Shown here piece by piece: positions 42,584 to 51,603 of a DNA stretch of 64,000 nucleotides. Source of the stretch: Herbidospora sakaeratensis (GTDB lineage Bacteria; Actinomycetota; Actinomycetes; Streptosporangiales; Streptosporangiaceae); contig NZ_BBXC01000008.1 of NCBI RefSeq assembly GCF_001570525.1, positions 310,001-374,000 on the forward strand, read 5' to 3'. Position numbers and translations under genes: made by a program. The notes below the pieces were generated by a model. The model was not told the origin of the DNA. It saw only the letters and a program-made list of their open reading frames with translations, and made no database searches. Each line of letters begins with the position of its first letter. Position 1 is the first letter of the stretch.

Positions 42584-44113
42584 TCAGGGGACGAGGACAC
42601 CGGGGTTGAGAATCCCCATCGGATCGAGACTTTTCTTGATCGCCCGCATGACGCCGACGCCCACCGGGCCGATCTCGGTGGCGTAGGCGGCGCGGTGGTC
42701 GCGGCCCACCCCGTGGTGGTGCGAGATGGTGCCCCCGGCCAGCCCGATCGCCTCCGACGCCTTGGCCTTGGCGGCCTCCCAGCGGGCCAGCGGGTCGTCT
42801 CCGGCGGCGGTGACGACGGTGAAGTAGAGCGACGCGCCGGTCTCGTAGAGGTGGGAGACGTGGCACATCACGATCAGCCGGCCGAGCGAGGCCTCCAGGG
42901 CGAGCCTCACGGCCTCGTAGAGGCGGGGCAGCACCGACCAGTGGGCGGCGGTCTCCAGCGTCTCCACGGTCGCCCCGGCGGCGATGAGCGCGTCGCGCAG
43001 GTAGGGGCCGCCGAACCGGCCCTCGGCCCAGCGCTCGGCGGGCTCGGCGCCCAGGTGCTCGGCGTCGGCGAACCGCGGCGGCTCGTCCTCTTCCCAGCCC
43101 ACCACCATCAGGCAGCCGGAACCGCCGCCGATCATGGTCTCGGTCTCGTCGGACAGGCGCAGCACCGCCGGCAGCCGCCGCTCCTGGGCCAGGACGCGCA
43201 TCGCGTCGCGCCCGGCCGCGAACGACGGGAACCGCCAGGCGTCCCAGCCGCGCCGCGCGGGCAGCCGGCGCACCCGCAGCCGCATCGAGGTGATCACCCC
43301 GAACGCGCCTTCGGAGCCCAGCACGACGTGCCGCAGGTCGGGCCCGGCGGCCGAGCGCGGCGCCCGGCCAAGCTCCCAGTCGCCGACCGGCGTGGCCACG
43401 GTCAGGCCCTCGACCATGTCGTCGAACCGCCCGTAGCCGGCCGACGCCTGCCCCGACGAGCGGGCGGCGGCGAACCCGCCGAGGGTGGCGTACTCGAACG
43501 ACTGGGGGAAGTGCCCCAGCGTCAGCCCCCGGGCGTTGAGCAGTTCCTCGGCCTGCGGCCCGCGCAGCCCCGGCTGGAGCTCGGCCAGCATCGACTCCTC
43601 GTCGACCGAGATCAGCTTGTCGAGCCGCCGCAGGTCGAGCGCGACCGACCCGGAGTAGCCGTCCCACTCGCAGGTGACCCCGCCGACGACGGACGTCCCT
43701 CCCCCGAAGGGCACCACCGAGACCATCTCGTCGCCGCACAACCGCAGCACCTCGGAGATCTGGTGGTGGGAGCCCGGCAGCACGACGATGTCGGGGGCGT
43801 CGTCGGCGTCTCCCATGCGCATCTTCAGCAGGTCTGGCGTGGATTTGCCCCGCGTGTGGCGAATCCGGGCATCGGCGTCGGTACGCACGTTCTCTGCGCC
43901 TACGATGGTCCGGAGCGAGTCCAGCACGAAGGGTGACAGACCGGTCGCGGGGAGCCGGACCTCCCCGAACCCCGCCGGTTCCTCGGTGGGCGGCGTGACG
44001 CCCAGCGCCTCCGCGAGCAGCTCCAGCACTTCGGGAGCGAGCCCGGTCGCCCTGTCGGGGTCACCCCAGCCCGACCAGAGCATGGGCTGCACGGGGGTAC
44101 GCGGAGTCTCCAC
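42584..44113 (-). CDS. FAD-linked oxidase, alkyl-dihydroxyacetonephosphate synthase-like
   Basis: 509 residues of the VAO/PCMH flavoprotein family. FAD-binding blocks are VVPFGGGTSVVGGVTCEWDG, GFAAARSSGQASAGYGRFDDMV and VLGSEGAFGVITSMRLRVRR; the C-terminus has GGTISHHHGVGRDHRAAY and GILNPGVLVP, the active-site His cluster and ending typical of alkyl-DHAP synthases. GTG at 44113 has GAGAGG ten bases upstream. It is divergent from glpD, 60 bases away, suggesting joint control of dihydroxyacetone-phosphate/glycerol-phosphate enzymes. Whether ether lipid is the product is unknown. Confidence 0.88.
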   Translation of the reverse strand: METPRTPVQPMLWSGWGDPDRATGLAPEVLELLAEALGVTPPTEEPAGFGEVRLPATGLSPFVLDSLRTIVGAENVRTDADARIRHTRGKSTPDLLKMRMGDADDAPDIVVLPGSHHQISEVLRLCGDEMVSVVPFGGGTSVVGGVTCEWDGYSGSVALDLRRLDKLISVDEESMLAELQPGLRGPQAEELLNARGLTLGHFPQSFEYATLGGFAAARSSGQASAGYGRFDDMVEGLTVATPVGDWELGRAPRSAAGPDLRHVVLGSEGAFGVITSMRLRVRRLPARRGWDAWRFPSFAAGRDAMRVLAQERRLPAVLRLSDETETMIGGGSGCLMVVGWEEDEPPRFADAEHLGAEPAERWAEGRFGGPYLRDALIAAGATVETLETAAHWSVLPRLYEAVRLALEASLGRLIVMCHVSHLYETGASLYFTVVTAAGDDPLARWEAAKAKASEAIGLAGGTISHHHGVGRDHRAAYATEIGPVGVGVMRAIKKSLDPMGILNPGVLVP

Positions 44114-44173
44114 AGGATGCCGGCCTCTCGATAGGTTACCCAAGGGTAGTGCCCGTCCCGATCAAGGAACCGC

Positions 44174-45676
44174 ATGGAGTCTTCCCTCAACGCGGCCCGC
44201 CGCGCCCGTGATCTCGACGACGCGCGCGAGGAGGTCGCCGACCTCCTCGTCGTGGGCCTGGGCGCCACCGGGGCGGGGGTGGCGCTCGACGCGGCCGCCC
44301 GCGGGTTGTCGGTGGTCGCGATCGACGCCCACGACCTGGCGTTCGGGACCTCCCGCTGGAGTTCCAAGCTCATCCACGGCGGGCTGCGCTACCTCGCGTC
44401 CGGCCAGATCGGGCTGGCCAGGGAGAGCGCCGCCGAGCGCCACGTGCTGATCCGGCACACCGCCCCCCACCTGGTGAAGGCGCAGCCCTATCTGCTGCCG
44501 CTGACCCCCGGCGTCTCGGCGGCGACGGCCCGGAAGCTGATGACCGGCTACCGGCTGGGCGACCTGCTGCGCGCCGCCGCGGGCACCCCGAAGAAGCTGA
44601 TCCCGGGCCCGGCCCGGCTGGGCGCGGCCGAGGCGCTCGACCTGGTCCCGGCGCTGGCCGCCGACGGGCTGCGGGGCGCGCTGCGGTCCTACGACGGCCG
44701 GGTGGTCGACGACGCCCGGCTGGTGGTCGCGCTGGCCCGCACCGCCGCCGGGCACGGCGCGCGGGTGCTGACCCGCTGCCGGGCGCTGGGCCTGGCCGGC
44801 GACGGCGCCGAGGCGCGCGACGAACTGACCGGTGAAACCTTCACGATCAGGGCCAAGGCGGTGGTGAACGCCACGGGCGTGTGGGCGGGCCTGCTCGCCC
44901 CCGAGATCACCCTGCGGCCCTCACGTGGCACCCACCTGGTGCTGCGCGAGGGCGTGCTGGGGCCGCTGCGGGCCGGGCTGCACGTGCCGATCCCGGGCGA
45001 GTCGAGCCGGTTCCTGCTGGTGCTGCCGCAGAGCGACGGCCACGTCCTGGTGGGGCTGACCGACGAGCCGGTCGAGGGGCCGGTGCCCGACGTGGCCGAC
45101 GTGCCCGAGAGCGACGTGGAGTTCCTGCTGGCCACGCTCAACGGCGTGCTGGGCGTCCCGGTGACCCGCGACCAGGTCGCGGGCGCCCACGCCGGGCTGC
45201 GCCCGCTGCTGGACACCGGCTCCGGGCGCGGCACCGCCGACCTGTCGCGCCGCCACGCGGTGCTGCGGGGCCGGGACGGCGTCGTGACCGTCGTCGGCGG
45301 CAAGCTCACGACCTACCGCCGCATGGCCGAGGACGCGGTCGACGCGGCCTGCCCGCACGCCCGGCGCAGCACCACCGCGCGGCTCCCGCTGGTCGGCGCC
45401 GCCACCCGCGGCATCCGGGCCCCGTGGCGGCTGATCGAGCGCTACGGCGCGGAGGCCGAGGACATCACCGCCCTCATCGAGTCGAACCGGGCGCTCGGCG
45501 CGAGGGTCCTGCCGGGCGAGCCGACGACATGGGCCGAGCTCCTCTGGGCAGTACGCCACGAGGGCGCCCTCGACGAGGACGACCTGCTCGACCGGCGTAC
45601 CAGGATCGGGCTCATCGCGGAAGACCGCCGGACGGCGCTGAAAGTCGCACGGCACGTTCTGTCACTTCAGCCCTGA
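44174..45676 (+). CDS. glpD: aerobic glycerol-3-phosphate dehydrogenase
   Basis: 500 residues. The FAD dinucleotide fold begins DLLVVGLGATGAGVALDAAARGLSVV (about residues 22-47); then DLAFGTSRWSSKLIHGGLRYLA, VVNATGVWAG, LTDEPVEGPVPD, AGLRPLL and VTVVGGKLTTYRRMAEDAVD are the family signatures. It oxidises glycerol-3-phosphate to dihydroxyacetone phosphate at the membrane face, passing electrons to quinone. ATG at 44174 with AAGGAA upstream. It is divergent from the alkyl-DHAP-synthase-like gene. Confidence 0.95.
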   Translation: MESSLNAARRARDLDDAREEVADLLVVGLGATGAGVALDAAARGLSVVAIDAHDLAFGTSRWSSKLIHGGLRYLASGQIGLARESAAERHVLIRHTAPHLVKAQPYLLPLTPGVSAATARKLMTGYRLGDLLRAAAGTPKKLIPGPARLGAAEALDLVPALAADGLRGALRSYDGRVVDDARLVVALARTAAGHGARVLTRCRALGLAGDGAEARDELTGETFTIRAKAVVNATGVWAGLLAPEITLRPSRGTHLVLREGVLGPLRAGLHVPIPGESSRFLLVLPQSDGHVLVGLTDEPVEGPVPDVADVPESDVEFLLATLNGVLGVPVTRDQVAGAHAGLRPLLDTGSGRGTADLSRRHAVLRGRDGVVTVVGGKLTTYRRMAEDAVDAACPHARRSTTARLPLVGAATRGIRAPWRLIERYGAEAEDITALIESNRALGARVLPGEPTTWAELLWAVRHEGALDEDDLLDRRTRIGLIAEDRRTALKVARHVLSLQP

Positions 45677-45680
45677 ACGT

Positions 45681-45713
45681 TTGACACCATCGTCTAAGGT
45701 TAGGATTACCTAA
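45681..45713 (+). promoter_or_regulatory. promoter with DtxR/IdeR-type iron box
   Basis: TAAGGTTAGGATTACCTAA (45695-45713) agrees at 16 of 19 positions with the iron box TTAGGTTAGGCTAACCTAA. Extended by two bases it forms the inverted repeat GGTTAGG ATTA CCTAACC. A perfect TTGACA -35 element lies at 45681-45686, so the box covers the spacer and -10 region. Iron-loaded DtxR/IdeR bound here would block transcription of the following gene. Confidence 0.82.
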
Positions 45714-45744
45714 CCGAAGATGATCACGAGGACGGAACGGGCAC

Positions 45745-46653
45745 ATGAGCAAGGGTTGCGACCACGCGGCGGGCTTGCACACCGGCGACGCGCCGGTGCT
45801 CGCCAGCGCCACGGTCGGCGCCCGCCGGTGGCTGCTCATCGAGCACAACGGCCCCTGGGCCGCGTACCTGCCCGAATGCCGCCTTCCGCAGAGCGTGCTG
45901 GCCCTCATCGACCGCGCCACCGCCCTCGGCATCCGTTCGCAGCTCATCCGCCGCCCCGACCGCGAGACCACGCCGGGCCCCGGTGCGCTGCACGTTTTCG
46001 TCGGATCGTCCACGGGGAGTGACCCCTGGCTGGCAGAGGCCTGGCTCGACCACCCCGACGATCTTGACCTGGGCGCACTTGTGGACGGAGCGCTTCCGGA
46101 GTCCTGCATACTTGTCAGTGAGCCGGTATTTCTGGTCTGCACGCACGCCAAGCGCAACGCGTGCTGCGCCCGCTTTGGTCTCCCGATCGCGAGATCACTA
46201 TCCCGGAAACACCCCGGGAATGTGTGGGAAACCACACATGTTGGCGGCGATCGATACGCCGCCAACCTCGTGTGCTTGCCACACGGGCTTTACTACGGCA
46301 GCATGTCTGAGGCTGCCGCGATCGCGGCGGCACACGCCTACCGTGACGGCAAGATCGTTCTTGACCGTTTCCGGGGGCGCGCGGGTCTCCCTGAGCCATC
46401 GCAAGCCGCCGAGCATTTTGTCCGGTCACACACGGGCGAGCTCTCGGTCGGCGGAGTGGCCGTGGAATCCTCCCGGTCGGAAGGTGACTCCACCGTGTGC
46501 GTTGTGCAAACCAACGCGCGTGGTGGAACGTCCCGTTTTCGGGTAGTGGTCGAGCCTTCGGTGTTCGCGGCACCGTGCGGTCTCGCCTGCGCCGAAGAGA
46601 TCACGACCTACAGGTTGGCCGAGCTCAAGCAGCTCACCCCGGCTTTGACCTGA
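45745..46653 (+). CDS. sucraseferredoxin-like thioredoxin-fold iron-sulfur protein
   Basis: 302 residues of the sucraseferredoxin-like family (thioredoxin-fold 2Fe-2S): an N-terminal GARRWLLIEHNGPW block, VFLVCTHAKRNACCARFG with the cysteine cluster, WETTHVGGDRYAANLVCLPHGLYYG, and a C-terminal region with CGLACAEEITTY. Members often act as ferredoxin-like or ferric-siderophore reductase components. The iron box directly upstream implies induction by iron starvation, which supports a role in iron release. Its codon and base composition becomes less GC-rich after about 46080. Confidence 0.85.
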   Translation: MSKGCDHAAGLHTGDAPVLASATVGARRWLLIEHNGPWAAYLPECRLPQSVLALIDRATALGIRSQLIRRPDRETTPGPGALHVFVGSSTGSDPWLAEAWLDHPDDLDLGALVDGALPESCILVSEPVFLVCTHAKRNACCARFGLPIARSLSRKHPGNVWETTHVGGDRYAANLVCLPHGLYYGSMSEAAAIAAAHAYRDGKIVLDRFRGRAGLPEPSQAAEHFVRSHTGELSVGGVAVESSRSEGDSTVCVVQTNARGGTSRFRVVVEPSVFAAPCGLACAEEITTYRLAELKQLTPALT

Positions 46654-46770
46654 GGCTTCGCAAGAAGCCGGGAACACCACGGACGCTCCTCGCGTTGCAA
46701 AAGAGGAACCCATAAGCGTCCATTGCGGCACAAACACTGAAATACCTCTTCTCACCAAAGGTGGTTTCTC

Positions 46771-47085
46771 ATGTCTCAGGTACGTCGGCAGCTCGCCCGC
46801 CCCCGCCCCAGTTGGGGTTGGCAGGATGATGCCGCGTGCCGGGGAGAGGACCTTGTGCTGTTCTTCGGCCCTGACGGGGAGCGCCAGCCTGAGCGCGACA
46901 TCCGCGAGCGGAAGGCGAAGGCGATCTGCGCCGGTTGCCCGGTCCGCGCGGAGTGTCTTGACTACGCGCTTTCCCGCCCTGAGAAGTACGGCACCTGGGG
47001 TGGCCTGAACGAGGACGAGCGCGCCTCCGAGCGTCGCCGTCGGATGCGGCGCGCCGCGAGCGCCGGCATCAGCGCCGTCGCCTAG
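46771..47085 (+). CDS. WhiB-like (Wbl) iron-sulfur regulator
   Basis: 104 residues with the four cluster cysteines: Cys23 in AACRGED, then Cys53, Cys56 and Cys62 in ICAGCPVRAECLDYAL, followed by the GTWGGLNEDER turn and a basic tail ERRRRMRRA. These features define Wbl proteins, actinobacteria-specific redox/NO-sensing partners of sigma factor. There is no AT-hook, so it is not WhiB7. The ribosome binding site AAAGGTGG is strong. It stands alone between the sucraseferredoxin gene and the convergent orphan cydB. Confidence 0.95.
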   Translation: MSQVRRQLARPRPSWGWQDDAACRGEDLVLFFGPDGERQPERDIRERKAKAICAGCPVRAECLDYALSRPEKYGTWGGLNEDERASERRRRMRRAASAGISAVA

Positions 47086-47121
47086 CACCACCCTCCCCGG
47101 CATTTCGCCAATCCTCCCTGG

Positions 47122-48066
47122 TCAGTGGCTTGCTGGGATGTTCCGCACACCGATGCGGCGGCGGAACACCCAGTAGGTCCACGACAGGAACACGACCGCG
47201 ACCCACGTCATGATCTGCACGGTCTTCGACGTGGACGCGGCGTTTTCTGTGTCCGGCCCGTTCTCCGAACCGGCCGTCGACGGCAGCACCTCGGGATAGA
47301 GGGCCGCGAACAGGCTGATCGTGGCCGCCCCGATCGCGGCGGCCGAGCCGAGGAAGGCCCAGCACTCCCGGCCGAAGAAGTTGGCCGCCATCCCCGCGCC
47401 CCATGCCCCGATCGCGGCCACCGTGAGCAGAACACCTGCGAACGACCCTTCCATGGCCTGTGCCCAGGTCAGGAATGCGATGACCAGAACCGCCGCGACC
47501 ACCCCGCTTTTCTCCGCGACGCCCTTCGCCTTCCGGCGAATCCTCCCCCGCGTCCTCAGCGCCAGGAACACCGCGCCGTGCGTGCCGAAAAGGGCCGTCG
47601 TCGTCAATCCGCCGAGTAGCACGAACGGGTGCAGCAGATCCCGGAATTCCGGCTTCTCGTCCAGGGCGATTCCGCGCACGACGGCGGCGAACATTACGCC
47701 CCACAGGAACGCGAGAACCAGCGAACTCCAGAAAAGGCAGCGGTCCCACTTTTTCCCGGGATGTTCGCCCCGGTAGACCAAGGCCACCCCGCGCACGATG
47801 AGCGCGAGCAGAATCACCAAGAAGCCGTCGGCCAGGGTGGCGCACCACTCGGGGAAGGCGGCGAACACCACGCCCCCGGCGGCGATGAGCCAGACCCCGT
47901 TGCCGCCCCACACGGGCTTGATCGTGCCGACCATCACCTGGCGTTCCCGCTCCTCCTTCGGCAGGTACGCCAGCAGCACCCCCACCCCGAGGTCGCAGCC
48001 CTCCCGGACGAAACAGCCCGTGAAGAGCACGGCCACGGCGGCGAACCAGATGTCGTCGAGCGTCAC
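47122..48066 (-). CDS. divergent cytochrome bd subunit II (orphan CydB paralogue)
   Basis: 314 residues, clearly homologous to CydB over its length: CFVREGCDLGVGVLLAYL, KPVWGGNGVWLIAAGGVVFAAFPEW and C-terminal LSWTYWVFRRRIG. In the hallmark WDGNEVWL the Asp and the Glu have both become Gly, and FVLEGFDFGVG has become FVREGCDLGVG, so quinol or haem functions may be lost. GTG at 48066 overlaps the stop of the 25-codon cydA remnant as GTGA. No subunit I gene remains beside it. It may be a decaying gene or a repurposed membrane protein. Confidence 0.88.
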   Translation of the reverse strand: MTLDDIWFAAVAVLFTGCFVREGCDLGVGVLLAYLPKEERERQVMVGTIKPVWGGNGVWLIAAGGVVFAAFPEWCATLADGFLVILLALIVRGVALVYRGEHPGKKWDRCLFWSSLVLAFLWGVMFAAVVRGIALDEKPEFRDLLHPFVLLGGLTTTALFGTHGAVFLALRTRGRIRRKAKGVAEKSGVVAAVLVIAFLTWAQAMEGSFAGVLLTVAAIGAWGAGMAANFFGRECWAFLGSAAAIGAATISLFAALYPEVLPSTAGSENGPDTENAASTSKTVQIMTWVAVVFLSWTYWVFRRRIGVRNIPASH

Positions 48067-48140
48067 GGCGTCCTCTCAGCGGGCCGGGCCGGCTGCGTGG
48101 GGATGCCGAACCGCCACCGGGCCAGGTCACCGACGTCCAT
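48063..48140 (-). pseudogene. internally deleted cydA remnant
   Basis: A 25-codon frame begins MDVGDLARWRFGI, matching the intact CydA N-terminus at 22786 (MDALDLARWQFGV) at 9 of 13 positions. It then runs straight into PTQPARPAERTP and stops. The stop overlaps the GTG of the orphan cydB as GTGA, the spacing of a genuine cydA-cydB junction. The simplest reading is an in-frame deletion of almost the whole cydA, leaving only the two ends. It may persist as a short coupled leader that feeds ribosomes into the cydB-like gene. Confidence 0.8.
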
Positions 48141-48164
48141 TCAGTCACCGTAAGTGAGCGTTGG

Positions 48165-48791
48165 TCACACGGAGCGGAGGCACGCCCGGGTTTCGTCGTC
48201 GGTGAGCTGCTCGAACCGTTCGTACCAGCCGCCGACGGAACCGAAGTCCTCGGGCGCCATGACCGCGATCACCTCGTCGGCCTCGTTTTCGAGTGATCTG
48301 ACCGCCGCCGCGGCGCCCACCGGGACGGCCAGGGTGACCCGGCGCGGGTGCTGCGCCCGTATCGCCCGCAGGGCGGCGCGGGCCGTGCCGCCGGTGGCCA
48401 GGCCGTCGTCGACCACGATCACGTCGCGTCCGCGCAGGTCGGGAGGGGGCCGGCCGTCGCGGTAGGCGTCGACCCGGCGGGCCAGCTCGGCGCGTTCGGC
48501 CGCCACGACGTCGTCGAGGTCGCTCTCGTGGTAGCCGGTCCGGCGCAACATCGCCCGGTCGAAGACCGGTTCGCCGCCCTCGGCGATGGCGCCCAGGCCC
48601 AACTCGGGCTGGAGGGGGTGCCCGAGCTTGCGGGTCACCAGGACGTCGAGCGGCACCCCGAGCGCCCGGGCGACCACGGCGCCGACGGCCACCCCGCCGC
48701 GCGGCAGGGCGAGCACGATGTCGGCGGGCGTGCCCGCCAGCGCCTCCGCGAGGAGGGCGCCGGCGGTCGTGCGGTCCGGGAAGGAGTCCAC
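48165..48791 (-). CDS. phosphoribosyltransferase-family protein
   Basis: 208 residues from GTG at 48791 (VDSFPDRTTAGALLAEAL, the family's usual first block, with TAGGA upstream); an earlier GTG at 48809 is possible. The PRPP-binding motif VIVVDDGLATGGTA (about residues 122-135) is intact. VLALPRGGVAVGAVVA and VLVTRKLGHPLQPELGLGAIAEGG are typical of the stand-alone phosphoribosyltransferases of unknown substrate common in actinobacteria. It follows rsgA closely, in one operon. Confidence 0.87.
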   Translation of the reverse strand: MDSFPDRTTAGALLAEALAGTPADIVLALPRGGVAVGAVVARALGVPLDVLVTRKLGHPLQPELGLGAIAEGGEPVFDRAMLRRTGYHESDLDDVVAAERAELARRVDAYRDGRPPPDLRGRDVIVVDDGLATGGTARAALRAIRAQHPRRVTLAVPVGAAAAVRSLENEADEVIAVMAPEDFGSVGGWYERFEQLTDDETRACLRSV

Positions 48792-48813
48792 CTTCCGGGT
48801 CCTACCCACCCGG

Positions 48814-49914
48814 TCAGGGACGGCTGCGGCCCCGCATGCCCTTGTGGATGATTTTCCACTTCCGGGTCTCCTCGGCCTGGAGCCGGGCGTCGCTGCGCCG
48901 CGCCATCCAGGCCGCCTCGCGCTGGAGCTTGCGCCAGCTCTCCAGCCGCCGTTCGGGCAACTCGCCGCTCTCCAGCGCCGCCATGACCGCGCAGCCCGGC
49001 TCCGACTCGTGGGAGCAGTCGCCGAAGCGGCACTGTCCGGCCAGGTCCTCGATCTCGGAGAAGACCCGGTCGACGCCGTCGGACATGTCGTACAGGCCGA
49101 CCCGCCGGATGCCCGGGGTGTCGATGACGATGCCGCCGCCGGGCAGCGGGATCAGCTCCCGGTGCACGGTGGTGTGGCGGCCCCGGCCGTCGCCGGCCCT
49201 GACCTGCTGGGTCTCCATGACCTCGCCGCCCGCGAGGGCGTTGACGAGGCTCGACTTGCCCGCGCCCGAGGCGCCCAGGATCACGGCGGTCCGGGAGCCC
49301 ATCAGGTAGGAGCGCACGGCGTCGACCCCGTCGCCGGTGAACGACGAGACGGCGTGCACGTCGACGCCCGGCGCGGCGTTCCCGACGTCGGCCAGGAGGT
49401 CGTCGAGGCCCTGGTCGAAGAGGTCGGCCTTGGTGATGACGACGACGGGCGTGCCGCCGCTCTCCCAGGCCAGCGCGGTCAGCCGCTCGATGCGGCCGAG
49501 GTCGGCGAAGTCGGTCGCGTGCATGGCCGGTTCGGCCACGAACACGACGTCGACGTTGGCGGCCAGCACCTGGCCCTGCCCGTCGCCCGACAACCCGCCC
49601 CGCGAGTCGCGGGAGACCCCGCCCCGGACGAACGCGGTCGCCCTGGGCAGCACCTCGTCGAGTTCGTGCCGGCCCTCGGCGAGCAGCCGCAGCGCCACCC
49701 AGTCGCCCACGCAGGGCAGCCGGGTGGGGTCGGCGGCGGATTCACGGCGCACGCGGGCGCCGTAGTGGGCCTGGATCTGGCCCTGTTCGGTGATGACCTC
49801 GGCGGCGCCGCGGTGCACCCGGGAGACCCGGCCCGGGATGGTGTCCGCGGGGAGGGTACGGGTGTCGTCCCAGCCGAGGAGAGAAAGATCGAAAACGAGA
49901 GGATCGAAGAACAC
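48814..49914 (-). CDS. rsgA: ribosome small-subunit-dependent GTPase A
   Basis: 366 residues. The circularly permuted GTPase order is visible: G4 VITKADLF before G1 GASGAGKSSLVNAL and G3 VIDTPGIRR. An N-terminal OB-fold region (ARVRRESAADPTRLPCVGDWVALRL) and a C-terminal zinc cluster CRFGDCSHESEPGC complete the RsgA plan. It checks late 30S maturation. Start is GTG at 49914. A 17-codon frame with a strong ribosome binding site lies 41 bases upstream. Confidence 0.95.
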   Translation of the reverse strand: MFFDPLVFDLSLLGWDDTRTLPADTIPGRVSRVHRGAAEVITEQGQIQAHYGARVRRESAADPTRLPCVGDWVALRLLAEGRHELDEVLPRATAFVRGGVSRDSRGGLSGDGQGQVLAANVDVVFVAEPAMHATDFADLGRIERLTALAWESGGTPVVVITKADLFDQGLDDLLADVGNAAPGVDVHAVSSFTGDGVDAVRSYLMGSRTAVILGASGAGKSSLVNALAGGEVMETQQVRAGDGRGRHTTVHRELIPLPGGGIVIDTPGIRRVGLYDMSDGVDRVFSEIEDLAGQCRFGDCSHESEPGCAVMAALESGELPERRLESWRKLQREAAWMARRSDARLQAEETRKWKIIHKGMRGRSRP

Positions 49915-49955
49915 TTCGGGTGAAACCCTTCAGGATGGAACAGGCCCCGCGTACG

Positions 49956-50009
49956 TCAGCGGGCGGCCCGGAGGTTGATGGACGGCATGCTCAAGAGAAA
50001 GACCCGCAT
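49956..50009 (-). CDS. 17-residue short open reading frame, possible leader peptide
   Basis: ATG at 50009 is preceded by GGGAGG at ten bases, a strong ribosome binding site. The frame reads MRVFLLSMPSINLRAAR and stops 41 bases before rsgA. Its opening resembles the MRVxLLSxRHIDL pattern of actinobacterial putative leader peptides, another of which lies upstream of the sulfite reductase at 52.6 kb. It is too short for statistical support. The rest of 49915-50164 shows no other gene. Confidence 0.5.
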   Translation of the reverse strand: MRVFLLSMPSINLRAAR

Positions 50010-50164
50010 GTTGTCGCCACCTCCCTGAAGGAAAGAACCGGTCGTTCCGGCCTCGCAGCACGATACGCACCCCCGGACGCCCCCCGCAACGGGATTTCCC
50101 CCCGCCGCGGGCCCGCCTTCCCCGGAACCCTGCGCGTCACCCATATCCCCACATACCCGGATAC

Positions 50165-50204
50165 GCGAAAGCCCCGGTCACCGTGCGGAGACCGGGGCTT
50201 TCGC
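50165..50204. terminator. perfect 15-bp hairpin downstream of glyA
   Basis: GCGAAAGCCCCGGTC (50165-50179) and GACCGGGGCTTTCGC (50190-50204) are exact reverse complements around a ten-base loop. On the glyA strand the hairpin lies 12 bases beyond the stop codon and its 3' arm ends in GGGGCTTTCGC. This is a confident factor-independent terminator, usable from either side, insulating glyA from the rsgA operon. Confidence 0.9.
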
Positions 50205-50216
50205 GCCGAAACGGGA

Positions 50217-51482
<1,266 letters not shown>

Positions 51483-51510
51483 TGAGCGCCTTCCTCGGAA
51501 CTCGACGACA

Positions 51511-51590
51511 GCGTCGACCCAGGCGCACGGCCGACGCGGTTTCCGCTCCCCGGTGGTGACCCACCTCATAGCGCCAGTAGCGAGAACCCC
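51511..51590 (-). ncRNA. ZTP (pfl) riboswitch upstream of glyA
   Basis: On the minus strand the leader contains CTACTGGCGC, then GGTGGGTCACCACCGGGGAG with its hairpin GGTGG/CCACC, GCGGAAACCGC, and CCGTGCGCCTGGGTCGACG. The order ACTGGCG, GUGG-ACCACCGGGGAGCG and CGCCUGGGC is the conserved core of the ZTP/ZMP (pfl) riboswitch, for which glyA is a known target gene. Binding of the folate-stress signal ZTP would raise glyA expression. The conserved end lies about 28 bases before the ATG, so control of ribosome access is possible. Confidence 0.88.
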
Positions 51591-51603
51591 ACCTTATCGG
51601 CTG

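Noticed and set aside
46771-47085. WhiB7 assignment for the Wbl protein
   Set aside because: The AT-hook near the C-terminus that marks WhiB7 is absent.
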